Part shown: positions 11,043 through 24,159 of the stretch, in pieces
Layout of the letters: each line of letters starts with the position of its first letter
How positions within the stretch are numbered: position 1 is the first letter of the stretch
NCBI GenBank assembly: GCA_015680685.1
Contig: MNCI01022092.1
Coordinates: 159,808-223,807 of the forward strand
Source: Gnetum montanum
Taxonomy: Eukaryota; Streptophyta; Gnetopsida; Gnetales; Gnetaceae
Direction of reading: 5' to 3'
Length of the DNA stretch: 64,000 nt
Position numbers and translations under genes: made by a program
Notes under the pieces: model-generated
What the model was told of the DNA's origin: nothing
The model's database searches: none
Seen by the model: only the letters and a program-made list of their open reading frames with translations

Positions 11043-14000
11043 TTAAAGAAATATATTGATTACTTATCTTAAGTGGTGATTTTTTCTTTTTTCATTATAA
11101 ATTAATCTCTACAAATTTATGTATGCTACATATCATCTAATAATTTTTTAAACTTTATTAAGGATTATGCTAATGCTACCAACAATTCTACTTTCAATCC
11201 TTTAAAAAACTAAATTAAGATTTTTTAATCCAATTTAACAAGAAATTTTAAAATAATTGTAATTAAAATCTACTTTTCATTTTTGAGCAAGTAAATTTTT
11301 GCAATAATTTATAAACACTTTAAAATCCAAATCTTTCTCAAAAAGTTCAAAATTTTTAAGTTCAATAAGTAAACTAGATTAAGAAAAATAATATGCATGT
11401 AAAATAATAAGTTCATATCATTCAAAAATAACTTTAATCATTGGTATAAAACACTTTAGTGAATAAAGCTAGAAAAATATATCAAGAAAGGATATTTTTT
11501 ATAGAGATTCCAATAAATCATTAACTAAAATAAAATCAAAAGCTTTAGAATCATCTACATTCTCTTTATAGTCTTAGAGATATTAGTATTTTTCATCTTC
11601 AAATCATTCTTTGCAAAAAACTTCTCTACCATATTATCTTCATTAGCATTCCTCAAGATTGATAGAACTTCAAATACTTAGCTTGAAAAATGACTTACAA
11701 AGCTCCTCTTATTCTAACTATAGCTTATTAAGCATATTAGAAAGATATTATAACATTTCTAATTATTTAAGAAAGACTATCCCAATCCATCATTTGGAGT
11801 TTTGGTAACATGCTTATTTCTCATGTTGTAAGACCTATTTCAAGCTCGAGTAGAGCCACTCAAAAGAGATTAGGATTTTGTTCATCCACTAACCCTCTTA
11901 TAATTGCACTTTGACAAGATGAGTATTAATTTTTTGGATGATGATAAGGATCCCACTAGTTTTAACCAATGAAATTATCATATGGAACTCAAAGTGATCT
12001 AGTCGTAACCTTCAAAGATGATGTTGAGTGAAATGCCAAGAACACTCATGTATATTATTTCATTTAAGAATTATAAAAGAGATTATAATACATGTAATAC
12101 AAATGAAAACCCATGTTTCCATGGTGAGAAATAGAGAAAATATTTATGATTTTATATTCTATAATTTTTATGTATTTTATCAATATATGAATAAAATAAA
12201 CACAAACACATACATTGCAATCCCTTGTGGGAATTGGCACAATGCTCATGTTACAATCTCTTAGGGGACAAGGAGAAGATAACACACAAAAAGTAATAAA
12301 ATGGCTCTTATTCACAATCTCGATGGCCCAACACCATGTTATACAGTTATGACCTCTTTGGATTAGGCAGAATCATCATAACTTAATTAAATAGAAATAA
12401 AATAAATATTTTTATTATTTTAGTTTTTAATGCATTAATGATAGAATAAGAAACCATGATCTTTATTAACCATGAAAACACTAGAATCCCCATTAACGAA
12501 ATAATTTTGGGCTATGTAAACAAGGTATCACTTTGGAAAAATCTAGCCATATTTATGAATGAAATAACTTAAAATACACATAAATAAAGAAGGAAATAAA
12601 CTTACCCAAGGAAGAAAGAGCTCTTCATACAAACCAAACATCAAAATTCAAAATGAGTTATCTAAGTTATGAATGATATGTGTGAAAACTCATCCTAGGT
12701 ATTTATAGTTTTCACAATGTAATGATGGAGGTTTGTTAATGCCCAAGAGCCAACAGAGATCCATCAACAAATTATTAGCCAATCAGATCATACTTTTGGC
12801 ATTTGGATTCAAGCCTAGACAAGCAAGGGGTGTGCTGAAGGGGGTGCACTAACACAGGATAGTCAATGCATCCCCCTACAAGGTTACCAAGGTTCAATTT
12901 TGGATGAAACCTAAAATCCAAAAACACATGTTGAAAGAACCTTAAGATACCCAAATGAGGTCAAAAACATCCTAAGGAGCTTGGGATATGCACAAAACCC
13001 AAGAGTATGATACAATATGTAAGATAGGATACTTGGAAAACACAAACCATAACTAAACATGCTAAGAATACAAACATAGAGTGCTTGAAATACTTCTCAA
13101 GTCTAGCTTCTACAGTTGACTTACAAATTGCCACTAGATGCCTTATCATTTCCCCACTACTAAGAAAATCTAATCTCATAGCTTTAAAACCAAAGACAAC
13201 AGAAATTAGGAAATTAACATATGACAAGGTCAATGTGGAGGAATTACAAATGTAAAATATAAACTATGACTATGTTACAATACAAGCCACCTCATAAAGA
13301 AGTGCTATGGATGATGGCTAAAGATAGAATCCCCCTAATATGCTTACATGAAATAGAAAGAAGCTGGAAGTATAAGGCCTAGACATGTGAAATCTCCATA
13401 ACTACATCTTAAGGTCCATCACCTTGGCCTTATGGATGGATCTTTGCTACACATCATTGGCACCTATTCCTTCTTCTATGTCATCCATCTTCAAATCATC
13501 TTTTGCCAACTCCTTTAACACTCACTTGAAAGATCTTACATGGCACATTCTCAATAAAAAAGATTAAGGGCATGAATATCTACCTTTAGATCTCTCTTTT
13601 GAGAAAGGTCTCTCATGTACAAGTGTTTGATTGGGTGATTGATATTATTCCTCCTCTTCTTCCAAGACTAATAGTTCCCTTGTAGGACCATAAACTAAGG
13701 ACTAAGATCTCTGAATGTCCTCCCAAGTAGGTCTACAAAATATTGAGTGCAATCACCTAAGTATGATAAGTTGTGAAAATTATATAAATCAAGTAATGTG
13801 CCCAAGGTGTTATACAACCCCATTGCAAAAAAATGGTCATAGGAACAATGATGAGTAATTCCTCAAGGTCACAAGAGAAATATAATCATAACTATGGAAT
13901 CAAGTTTAGCATGGATAAGTAATAATGAGGTAGAAATAATTTAAATAACCACCAAAATTACAAAGTACATACCTATATTGGTGCTTCTTATCCATGACTA

Positions 14001-15212
14001 AGTTACAAGACACCTAGCTTAAACCACATGAATAATGCAAATGGAAAGAATAAGAAGAAAAAATGCTCATGAAAATCTTAAAAAATAATCAAGGATAGAA
14101 CCAATCAAGCCATAAAAGAGACCAAGAAGATTAAAACATTAAAATATTATCTTAGATGACATCCAAACTTATGGGATTTGAATCTACTCATTTCCATGAT
14201 TCAAGAACAAGGAAAAAGAGGGATTATAAAAATAAGAGATAAATAGAATACCCCAATGTTAACAAATAGGCACAAGAGAGATGTGATGGAAAAGAATAGT
14301 CATGACCTAATCTTAAAGCTCATAAAATAAACACTCCCATAAGTTGAAGACCAATCGAATGTTTTATGTCATGCAATCATCACCATCACTAGAAGATAAG
14401 CTTAAGCTCACTCATTCACAATGGCAAGTCACCAAGGATTCACAAGAAAATCCTTCTTATAATAAACACGTATTTCTTTCCCTTATGAATTCTATTGATG
14501 GAACACTTGTGGATACCAAAAAAATAGTGAGACATCAACATCAAATGGAAGTCCATCCCCTTATATTTCCAAATCTCATCCTCTACTTTGGCCAATTGAC
14601 TTCCTATCATACACAACAATGGAAAAGAATGAAATTAAAGAGATGGAGAATGAATGATGAATAAGAGAGAGAAGATGGATGTGCAATATCATTATATCCT
14701 CAACCAAGAATTCAATTAGCTCATGGGAGCACATGAGCACATCCTACACACCTGAGAGATCTACTATTACATCCCCTCACCGTTACTTATCCATACCATG
14801 GGGATAGATCTCTAAGTATCCTTTTTTAGTGCAACGTCACACCTATCACTTCTAGTTTCATCTAGCCTTGATTATTTCATAGTCTAATCATCTATGAAAT
14901 TGAATCAAGATAACATGTCATAGACCATCTAGAAGTTAAGATTATAGTTTTTTTTTCTCCCTCTATACATGTATGTACAATAGGTTCCTCAAATTTAACT
15001 TCACCGAAAACCTCTCATCAATCCTTTTAGCTACACTAATTGATCCTAATTCCAATGGTAGCTATAATATTATCATCAAGTATTTGGATTTTGATGGTCT
15101 ATATATGATCATGGTTTGGATCAAGTGTTATGATCTTGATCCCTAGAAATAAATGGATTTAAGAATTGAGTGGAATAAACATTTGACATTACCAAGGTTC
15201 ACCAAGAGAGAG
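11043..15212. other. AT-rich sequence without a recognisable gene
   Basis: Both strands give only short open frames (largest at 14344-14664 plus and 12961-13233 minus) with no motif I recognise and heavy stops around them. I saw no LTR ends, terminal inverted repeats or polymerase motifs. It is probably old, unidentifiable repeat DNA. Confidence 0.5.
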
Positions 15213-16473
15213 ATTTATAGGCCTTTTCATATGTCAAAATGTTAAGGAAAATGAATTACAAGGATCTTTGTATGATTTTTGTGTTTATAGGAGTAAGAGA
15301 AAATGACTGAAGGACTCACAAGAAAACTTGGGAATACAAGGACTTAAGGAAGCATAAACGAATACGAAGAATTCAAGCAAAATGTGTCTATTTTTATTGA
15401 GTATTATTCTTGGATATTTTGGCATGTTTCAAAGTATTTATGGCTCATTTTGATGATTATAGGAGATTATAAGATCTATAGGGTTTTTTTGGAGGCATCC
15501 GAAGGCTCCCAACATCAAAACGAGTAGTTTTACTTTTGGTCCCTGTAAAAGAAACGTCTTTCCAATTCCAAAGACATATTTATAGTAGGTAGCACAGAAG
15601 AAGACATCTTTGAAAAGTAGAAAATGTCTTTCATTAGACAAAGACATATTTCATCAAATAAATACATCTTCCTAGAATGAAGGCTAGTTGCAAAAAGACA
15701 TCTTTCACCAAAAGAAGACATCTTCCTAGAATGGAGGCCAAATGTAGAAAGACATCTTAATCATGAAAAAGATGCCTTCCATGACTATTAGCTAGTCATT
15801 GCACAAGTTCTAATATGAATTTGGAAACATAGTGGCTATAAGAAGACTTCATTCTCATTCGTAAAAGTCCAAGCTTTTGAACTATCATTATGTAATCATC
15901 ATGCAATCATTGTATGTTCCTCATTATGCAATCATTTCTCTATTGTAATTGGTTAATGTGAACTATGCCTCAAAGTCAAAGGATCAGAAAACTAATTTTC
16001 ATTCTTTCATTGTGATTATAATTCCCTTATTTCCCTATGAAGTTGATGTGCTTCTTATGGGAAGGCATCTTGCTTGAGCTTGTTGAGATCCTATAGGATT
16101 AAGTGTTGGTGTAACACCACAACACTTTGCAGCAGAGCTTAAGTTGTAAAGGTAGTGGGATCCTTGAAACGACATTTGAAGCTTGTCAAGACCTTGTAGG
16201 TTTGAGTGTATTCATAACATCAAATCACTTTAGAGTATATCTTAGAGCTTTTACAGGGTGTGATACCCTTCAAATCACATTTTTGAAGGAACAAAGTCTA
16301 GAGTTGTGCTTGTGAACTATCCTCCAGGTGTAGACTACCCAAATTGGGGAACCACATTAAATTTGGTGTATGTGCTTTGTCTCAATGATTTTAATTTGGG
16401 GAACTTATTCATCCCTCTTCCCCTTCCCCCAAAAACACACACCCCCACCCCCCACCCCACCAAAAATCCTTAA
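15213..16473 (+). repeat. LTR of Copia-type family C, left copy
   Basis: It is homologous along its length to 51770-52962. It is preceded by a purine-rich stretch (accaagagagaga) and followed by a tRNA-Met-type primer site at 16475. The upstream half carries an array of AGACATCTT-like units (15545-15775) and then a TATA element (CTATAAGAAG, about 15837-15846). A C-rich patch (16420-16462) near its end is absent from the right copy. Terminal dinucleotides are decayed, so edges are good to about 5 bp. Confidence 0.7.
15545..15775. promoter_or_regulatory. array of AAGACRTCTT palindromes upstream of the LTR-C TATA
   Basis: About nine to ten imperfect copies of a 10-bp palindrome occur here. One retains ACGT (aaacgtcttt); most read AAGACATCTT, AAATGTCTTT or AAAGACATATTT, as expected if the CpG decayed. 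Spacing is about 20-40 bp and the TATA follows about 60 bp later. ACGT-core palindromes are the class of site bound by plant bZIP factors; function here is inferred. Confidence 0.5.
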
Positions 16474-16474
16474 G

Positions 16475-16487
16475 TGGTGTCAAAGCC
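16475..16487 (+). other. primer-binding site of element C (tRNA-Met type)
   Basis: TGGTGTCAAAGCC is a decayed TGGTATCAGAGCC, directly following the LTR. Confidence 0.7.
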
Positions 16488-16559
16488 TGATGCTCTTGCA
16501 CTCTACATCAATCTTCAAGAGTGAACATGGAAGGGGTAATCAACATTAGAAACATCTAG

Positions 16560-17940
16560 ATATGCTTCATCAATTATTTTTCTCAATTACTATATCACAT
16601 CTACTATAATAGTAAGTCTCTCATTCCATTCCTTACATTCAGATCTGAATGATGTTTCCTTTGAAGAAAGGTATAGGATATTTTTTCATGAAGTTCTTTC
16701 TTTCCAAAATTTATGCATTGAGATAAAAGATTCTTTACATGCCAAGGAAATAAAAATTAAAGTTCTTAATGATGAATGTTTTTATCTCAAGAATGAGAAC
16801 TCAGACCTTAAGGCTAAGATTCAAAAACTAACTAATGTGATTAAGTAGAAGAGTAAGAGCTTCAATGGTAAGGAAAGAGGTAAAACGTTTTTACGTTCTA
16901 ATCTTGATTCATATTAAATAGAATGCTTAGTATGTGGTGGAAGAAGCCATGTGATCTCTAAATGTCCTAGTAATGTTAGGTTACAAAAAAAGGATATATA
17001 TGATGAAGTGATGAGAAAGACCAACTTCTACTCAAGTTGAGATGATGAAGAGCAAAGTGAAGAAAAGGTCAAGGATGATGCAAAGGATTCACACCTCATC
17101 TTTATGGATCTCACAGATGATGACATTGATACCTCAAATGATGAACTTGATGAGAATGAAAGGTTTGATTTATTGTGTAATGAACTTTTAAATTTTTAAA
17201 ATCTTTGCACAAGTTGAACAAGTAAGAAAAAATAAAGGATCAAGAAATTTATTTGTTAAATATAATAATTTTAGATCTCACTAAAGAAATATTATACCTC
17301 AAGGCTAAGAATAAAGGACTAACCAAGTCATGTAAGCAGATCAAGAAAGAACTTAAAAATGCCAAACTTGTGAATGAAAGGCTAGTCAAGGGAAAAGAGT
17401 CCCTTCAGATGGATCTTGGACAAGGAAGAAGTCCACATGATAAGAGTGGGCTCAGATGTTATACACAATAGGAATCATATATAGTAACCCCATCTCAACC
17501 AAAGGTCACTCCAAAGAATGCAGAATCAATGGACACTACGTCTCAACCAAGAGTAGCTCCAAGGTATAATCATTTTAACTACTATAGGAAGGTGAGATGT
17601 TGTTATTTTCATAAATTTTGGCATAATAAATGGGAGTTTAATTTAAAATATTATCACATGAGCACTTGGTCATATCATAGGACTCCTTAGACTTATCCAA
17701 ATATTCCTAGAAAGGATTTTTCATAGGTTAAAAAGGATATGCAAACAAATCAAGGAGGAGTCAAGAAAGATTGAACAACTCAAAGGAATGAGGGAGTTCA
17801 AAAAGTTTGAAGAATGAAAAGGAAGGAACCTAAAAATGAGAAGATACTATCTAGCCAATTTGTGAAAGGGATCCAAACCTTGAAAATTTGAAGAAGCCTA
17901 TGCGAGAAGAGAAACCTTGAAAGAGAAACTCATTCTCTAG
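16560..17940 (+). pseudogene. element C gag-like gene with CCHC zinc knuckle and coiled coils
   Basis: A reading from about 16640 includes a charged helical stretch (KEIKIKVLNDECFYLKNENS) and then a perfect CX2CX4HX4C knuckle at 16924-16965 (CLVCGGRSHVISKC), which binds nucleic acid in Gag proteins. An acidic stretch (about 17040-17190) follows, then a second coiled-coil frame at 17253-17471 (LKAKNKGLTKSCKQIKKELK). The region continues to about 17940 with TAG/TAA stops. This matches Gag of plant Copia elements. No protease, integrase or reverse transcriptase follows, so this copy is non-autonomous or has lost pol. Confidence 0.65.
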
Positions 17941-19419
17941 CACTCTAGGCACCTTAATTCTCAATTCCAAGGTAAGTCAAGGTAAGTTTTTATTCTTTTT
18001 TTGGCTAAATATTGTGTCGGTATTTAATTTTGAATGAATAAATTGTGTTGATGTGTGCTTACTTCATTTCAAGCTATAGGATGTTAGCTTTAGTATTCTA
18101 CAAATGCTAAGATATTTGGTATTGTTAGAATATTTGATTATGATATTTCTTATGAATGTATGAGAATGATGTGATTAATCTTATAATTAAATGAAAGTTT
18201 ATGGTTCTTATAAATTTTTAAAGTTTTTATTAATAAATCATCTTTTAGAATGTATTGGTTTCAAATGGTTTAAAAATCTTGGACCAAAAGCTCTTTGTTC
18301 AACAATTATTACTTTTTCAAAATATATGTCTTGTGCTTCAAACCCTTGATTAAGCTATGGAATTATTACTTTCTTATGAAATATTAAAGTTTGGCTGTTT
18401 TCCTAAGAATTATTTTTAGTAATTGAAGTATTTAAACTGGTTCTTATAATGTAATTAATGTATCTTCTAAAGATAGCTACATTGAAAAAGAAACTCCTTA
18501 AGCATATGAATTATTTGCTATCTTTATGAAAGGTCTTTCTTTCAAACTTGATCTTGATATGGAAATCCAAATTTCTAGGGACATCTCCTAACTCTCATGT
18601 ATTTCTCAATGGATGTATGATGTTTATGTATGTTTTATTATTTTAATGATGTTCAAGGTGTTATGCCATGTTTTGGGGTGTTTTAGACTTATTTTGATGA
18701 ATCTACAAGTTTTCAAGGGCTATGGTGACTTGTTTGAAGGTGTTTGAAGGTTTTAGACCTCAAAATGAGCATAGATATTTTTAGCCATGGTAGGATACAC
18801 ATCTACTATTTATTCAAAGTTACTTCATATCGTTTTTAATGGACATTCAGGCATTTGAGTTGGTACCTTTAATGTAACTCATGCATATTCTGAGAAAAAT
18901 AAACATTTCAAAAGGATACACTAACAGGAGACCTTAGTCTCCACCATTGATCTTATAATTTCAATGCAACATGAAGATCTTAAAAGACTCAATCAAGAAT
19001 ACAAATCTCTCTACAATAGATGCATTATGATAATAGAAAGAAACTCAAGCATGTATGTAGGAGGAGAATGTACCTCATCAACAATTATCATTCATAAGCC
19101 ATCGATGTTGGGGGAGTCTTTTGAGACTTTGACCAAAAGACACTCAAATAATAAAGATGAGCAAGAAAATGATTATTCTTTTTATGCTAAAGTATTTGAG
19201 ATAAAATTATGCTTTGATCAAAACATCCTTTGAACATTTTACCTTAAGATTTACTTCATGGTTTAGGTATTTACATTTGGTATTACTAGTTACAAATTTT
19301 GTGATATAGATATGTTTAAGAAGTATTATGATATTATTTCTTACACATATACTATCCTTATCATAAAAATTTCTATGCTTTTTTCTTTTCCTGATGTTTA
19401 AAGAAAAGAAGAAGGAGAA
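17941..19419 (+). other. 3' internal region of element C, no polymerase genes
   Basis: The region is AT-rich with only one open frame of note, 18964-19233 (89 codons, starting MQHEDLKRLNQEYKSLYN), which looks helical and which I do not recognise. It ends in a purine-rich tract (about 19398-19419, aaagaaaagaagaaggagaa) directly before the repeat at 19420, as expected for a polypurine tract before a 3' LTR. Confidence 0.4.
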
Positions 19420-19608
19420 TATTGGAAAATTAAATAGTCATGCAACATTTACAACTAATGGCTTATTGGTTTAGGGACAGGTGACTTGATCTTCAAGGAT
19501 CATACTTTACTTCAAGCTTTAAGTTTTTAAATATTCTTGAATATCAATTGAAAAGCTTGGATTAGTTAATTTTTAACTTTGTAAAAAGATAAGGGGCAGC
19601 TCTTCTTG
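19420..19608 (+). repeat. LTR-like start E, left copy (interrupted at 19608)
   Basis: It begins TATTGGAAAATTAAAT (probably TGTTGG originally) right after a purine tract and runs 189 bp until the TGATGA-type LTR interrupts it. A second copy of the same stretch is at 51315-51504, beginning TGTATGGAAAATTAAAG. The two are clearly homologous, in direct orientation. Confidence 0.6.
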
Positions 19609-20568
19609 TGATGAATCGTCATTATGTCACATTGATGAGGCCCCGTAAATTGGCCTCATCAATGGGCCCCCATCGATGCAACCACGTCTATGTGGTGTTG
19701 CCCCACGACGAGGCCATGTCAACGTAGCAGTTGCTGCATCTATAGGGCCCCATCAATGTAGCTCCAAAATAAATTTTATAAATATGCACTCACCAACCAT
19801 GTTTATGGGGAGTTAAGTCATAGTTGTAGTAGATCTTTTGTAGTTTTATCATTTGAGAGTTAGAATATTTCTTTGAGTATCCATAGTAAGAGTCAGAAAG
19901 TGTACGAATCTTTATTCAAACATTGCTATACCTAAACACACTTGTGTAAATGACAATGAAGATGAGCCTTTTAATCAAACCTTGCAGCACTTGTAATAGA
20001 TTAATGATTTATTTACGAATTTACTATTTTTACTACTTATGTAATTAATTAAGCTAAATTAAACTTCAAGTAATTAGTTAATTAATTAAGAAAAATAGAT
20101 TAAACACATAAGTGCAACTGCTTCAAGCATAATCATGTATTCTCCTGGTAATCTTAGTAGCATTATTGCTTGGTTCACCCAGTAGCATAAGTGCTTGGTA
20201 ATCCCAGTAATGGATATGTGAGTTCAGAATGCATATAGAAAGTGGGACTAGATGCTTATGTTAGAACTAGTTAGAAATTAGTTAACTAGTTAAATTAAAT
20301 TAGTTATTAAATTACTTCATTTCTCTATTTTAAGCACCAAGAACATAAAACATAAAATAATAAAAATTAGACACCTCGATTACACTTAACCATACCTTTG
20401 TACATCATAAGTGTAATTGGGAAGACAATGAATGATTGTTAGGGTAAATTTCACTTCCCAGGAGACTAGTGTACCAGAAGACATAGAGTCTATGGAATTG
20501 GACCTGATCACACATGAATGCTTCATGATTTGTATGGTTGAGCGTAGGGGTACCTTGACTACTCATCA
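19609..20568 (+). repeat. TGATGA-family LTR, followed by a tRNA-Asp primer site
   Basis: It spans 960 bp, begins TGATGAATCG and ends ACTCATCA. A CpG-rich motif block (19630-19760) precedes TTTATAAATATGCACTC (TATA near 19780). It matches the LTRs at 50439-51312 and 53257-54161. It is the 5' LTR either of Gypsy B or of the element whose gene lies at 47346-50156; the sequence alone does not decide. Confidence 0.85.
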
Positions 20569-20589
20569 TTGGCACCATTACCAGGGACT
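20569..20589 (+). other. primer-binding site (tRNA-Asp type)
   Basis: TTGGCACCATTACCAGGG follows the LTR end. It differs from TTGGCGCCGTTGCCGGGG only at positions explained by C-to-T or G-to-A changes in former CpG or similar sites. Confidence 0.85.
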
Positions 20590-20721
20590 CTTTTTACTTA
20601 AAATGTATCCTATCTAGGTTTAGTAAACATCATTAACATCATTCGATGAACCCTAAGGTCAAAATCATTCTCACAATAAATATAATCACATAAGCACATT
20701 GATATCTTATTTGTATTGCAA

Positions 20722-22520
20722 AATGTCTTCTTCTCACAAGCATGATGATACTAACCTACCGATCCCTCAAGAATGCAAGGTGGTGTATATTCATTTAGAT
20801 GAGTATGTGCCTAACTTCACCTTCATCCTACATCAAAATGAACAATTATGATGGCAAGATATGGAAGGCAACATTATAATGCCTCCTGATCGATCTATTT
20901 TTGAGATGCTACTTCAAACTCTTAGGAGGTTTGGCATCCAAGATCTTCAAGAGGAGTATGTTGGACATGATTAAGGCTACTGGGACTACTATTCCACCAA
21001 AACACAACGTAGGAGAGATCAACACCAAGAGAATCATGATGAGTTTATGAAGGGAAAATGATTTACCAATCCCTTGTTCTTCCTTAACCAAAATGATAAT
21101 GAGGATCCTTCCTTCGAGGGCTCTCAACATGAAGATTCTCCACCCCTTGTTATTGGTGATGGGGGTATGGCCCTAAATCTGCAATCCACTATCAATAATC
21201 TAGGTTTAGGTAAAAATGGTAGTCAAGGCAAGGGCTCAAACAAGCATTAAGAGGATAAGAAAATTGATGAATGTGACCATGACAACTAAAGAGAAATTGG
21301 TAGACACCATGGTGGTGACAATCCTTTTCCCTCTTCACCCTCTTCATTTGCATCTTTCTCTTCCTCTTCTAGTTCTGACAAATACTATAGAAAGAACAAC
21401 TGTGATGGAGGTAAATAGCACAACAACAATGATGATCACCAAGCTCATCATGAATGAAGGGGTGGCAGAGGACATCATCGATGTCATCAAAATAATAATG
21501 ATGATGAGCCTTTACTAGCAACTCCAAGCATGCTAAATATTTCAGAGGTTGTAAAAATTTCAACTAGGCATGTGAAACATAGTTGGATTAGAGGACTTGA
21601 TATGAAAAATATTTCCAGATTTGAGGGGGGATATAACTCTGATCCACAAACACATCTTCAAGCTTTTCACGAGTCCTATGCCTTACAAAACATTGAAAAT
21701 GATTGGCAAAAACTAAAGCTATTTCCTAGGACACTCATCAAAGAAGTAGAAAGCTGGTACTAGTCCTTAGAGCTGGAATCCATCTTCATGTGGAGTACAA
21801 TGCTAGAGCTATTTAATGATAAGTATCAAATGTACTTCAAAGTGTCTAATCTTAGAAGTAAGATCCAAGGATGAAAGCAAGGAAACCATAAACCCTTGGA
21901 TGCAACCATGGGTCAATACTATTCTCTTATACACTAATGCCCTAGCCATGGTTATTCCTAGCGAGAACAATGTTATCATATCATAGATGGAATTAGATTG
22001 AGAACTCTTGGGATCTATACCCAAGGGAGACTATTGAAACTTAGAGCCCATAAAATTTAAAGGCTAATTGAATAGGTAGAAAAAAGAAGAAGAAGAGTAG
22101 AGGAAACATGAAAGTGCAGAGGAATACAATAGGGATCCTTCCATCATAAAGAGGGTGGTTCAATTTTGTAATAATGAGAAAGAGTCATATCATGATGAGG
22201 TGATAAATAGAAAGACCTTGCCAATTCAAAAATCTATTTCTAAAACTTTGGCTAAGATGGATAAAATGTGGGATTCGTTGGATGAAAAATTATAAACTAC
22301 TTTAGAAATTACGAAAGAATCACAACAACAAAATAGTGATCATAACCACGAGAGACAAAAAGAACCTAAACGTGCCTACTAAAGGGGTAAGGGAAGGATT
22401 GCTGTAGTAGATGAAGTTGTGGAAACTAAATCAAATGATGATGGTGGGTGTGACATCTATCAATATGAACATCCTAAGGGATGTTTCCCCATTGTGTCAC
22501 ACTTATAGGAGTCTAGGGTG
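20722..22520 (+). pseudogene. Gypsy B gag remnant
   Basis: Reading starts at MSSSHKHDDTNLPIPQE (ATG 20722). It passes through a low-complexity region rich in Ser, Asn, Asp and His (21330-21500). The Gag core follows at about 21590-21850: ISRFEGGYNSDPQTHLQAF, then LKLFPRTLIKEVESWY, typical of Ty3/Gypsy retrotransposon Gag. The remainder has frequent TAG/TAA stops and a frameshift. No intact zinc knuckle was seen. Confidence 0.72.
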
Positions 22521-23059
22521 TATGCTCTAAATCCACAACTAGCAACAAGATGAATGCCAAGAAATCCCAGGCAATTCCATTAGCAATAAAAATACTATCC
22601 AAGTGGAACTCCACTGCAACCATATAAGTAATATCAATAGTGGCACCAACCACAATCATGAGAGATGCCACCACTAAGACAGTAATACCCTTACAGTCAA
22701 CTAGATCCATATGGTATTACATTTAGCAATCCCTATCTCCATGTGACTCTTTCAATCATGTTTATTCTTTCCAACATTACTACTACCCTCCCGAATACTA
22801 TAGAGCTCGTTCTTCACATTCCAAGAGGGATGACACATTTTATCCTTATCCTCCTCCTATTTTTGCACATGTTCCTCCATCCTCAATGCAACTACTTCCT
22901 ACTCCATCCATGCAGGGTGAACTTCTAGCCCAACCTTACCAACGTAACACTACCAAAGCCATCAATTTGCAATTGATTCATCAACCGAGGGGTTTAGAAC
23001 TTCATGCTCATAAATGACCATTCTTCTTAAATGATAGCCCTACTAAGCCCTCACAGACT

Positions 23060-23560
23060 CAAGTGGTTGGTCATCCTACTCTTGCCTCATCCTCTACAAA
23101 CCATTCCATCAAGTGGCCTTCAAACCAACTTTTGCGCAAAATCCATATTGCTATGCTTACTGATGTTGTATCTAATTGGATCAAGGCTAGCAATGCTCCT
23201 AGAAAATTAGCTAATCTTGGGAGTCCTCTTATCTATTTACAGATTTCTAAGAATGAACCATGTAAAGCTCTTCTTGATTTAAGTTCCAATGTAAACTTGA
23301 TATCTCATGAGATGTATACTACTTGAAACCTACTACCTCTTAATAAGAGAAATATTATATTGGAATTGATAAACTAGTCCATCACTATTCCATTGGAACT
23401 AGTCGAAGACATTGTAACCACTATTTATAAATGGTCTTATCCTACTGATTTTCTAATAATCAAGGTTGAGAATTGTAAGGGGGAACTTCTTAATCATTAT
23501 GGAGAGGGCATGGCTAAGCACTATTGATGTAAGAATGTTCTTTCCTTAGAGATATCTAAG
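23060..23560 (+). pseudogene. Gypsy B protease remnant
   Basis: The frame contains LIYLQISKNEPCKALLDLSS followed by NVNLISHEMY. This corresponds to the retropepsin active-site region (usually D-L/T-G-S/A-x-N-L-I), with the catalytic Asp kept and Gly replaced by Ser. It lies between gag and reverse transcriptase as in Gypsy elements. The frame is open for 87 codons, then broken. Confidence 0.7.
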
Positions 23561-24159
23561 GAAAATAAATTTGGAAATATTGAGAAGAGACAAGTTTCAT
23601 GCATCTCTTATAAAGATACAAGGTGCAATTACATGTAAAAACTCTAGTTCATGAAACAAGCATCTATTTCCACATGCAAGCAATGTTCACATGAGGCAGA
23701 TATTCAAAGGTGTCTATACATAATAGCCACAAAACAAGAGGGCACCTAGTGGATAACTACTAATTTTGATAGTAGCACAATGTGCATGGAACACACTGAG
23801 TGCCTAGCATGCACTTATGTCATAGGCATGAATGAACTAGAGCATGAATGATGAAAACACTAATACCAATTGAGAAGAATTGGAGATCCTTGAAAATTTT
23901 AAACAAAAGCCCCTAGAGTTGAAAACTCTACCTACTAGCCTAGAATATGCATTCTTAAAAAATGGAAATCCATTCATACTCAATGCCAAACTTGCTCCTA
24001 AACAAAAAGAAAAATTGCTGAAAGTGGTCAACAAATAGCCAATAGCATTTACTTGGTCATAGCATGAACTCACTGGGATTGATTCATGGATATGCCAGCA
24101 CTACATATATAGTGATGCATCCATGAAGCCAAGGAGGAAACCACAATGATAGTTGAATC

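Noticed and set aside
12961-13233. 90-codon minus-strand open frame as a possible gene
   Set aside because: Hydrophobic sequence with no motif, no neighbouring coding signal and no second copy.
14344-14664. 106-codon plus-strand open frame
   Set aside because: Low-complexity helical composition, no recognisable domain, surrounded by stops; could be chance in AT-rich DNA.
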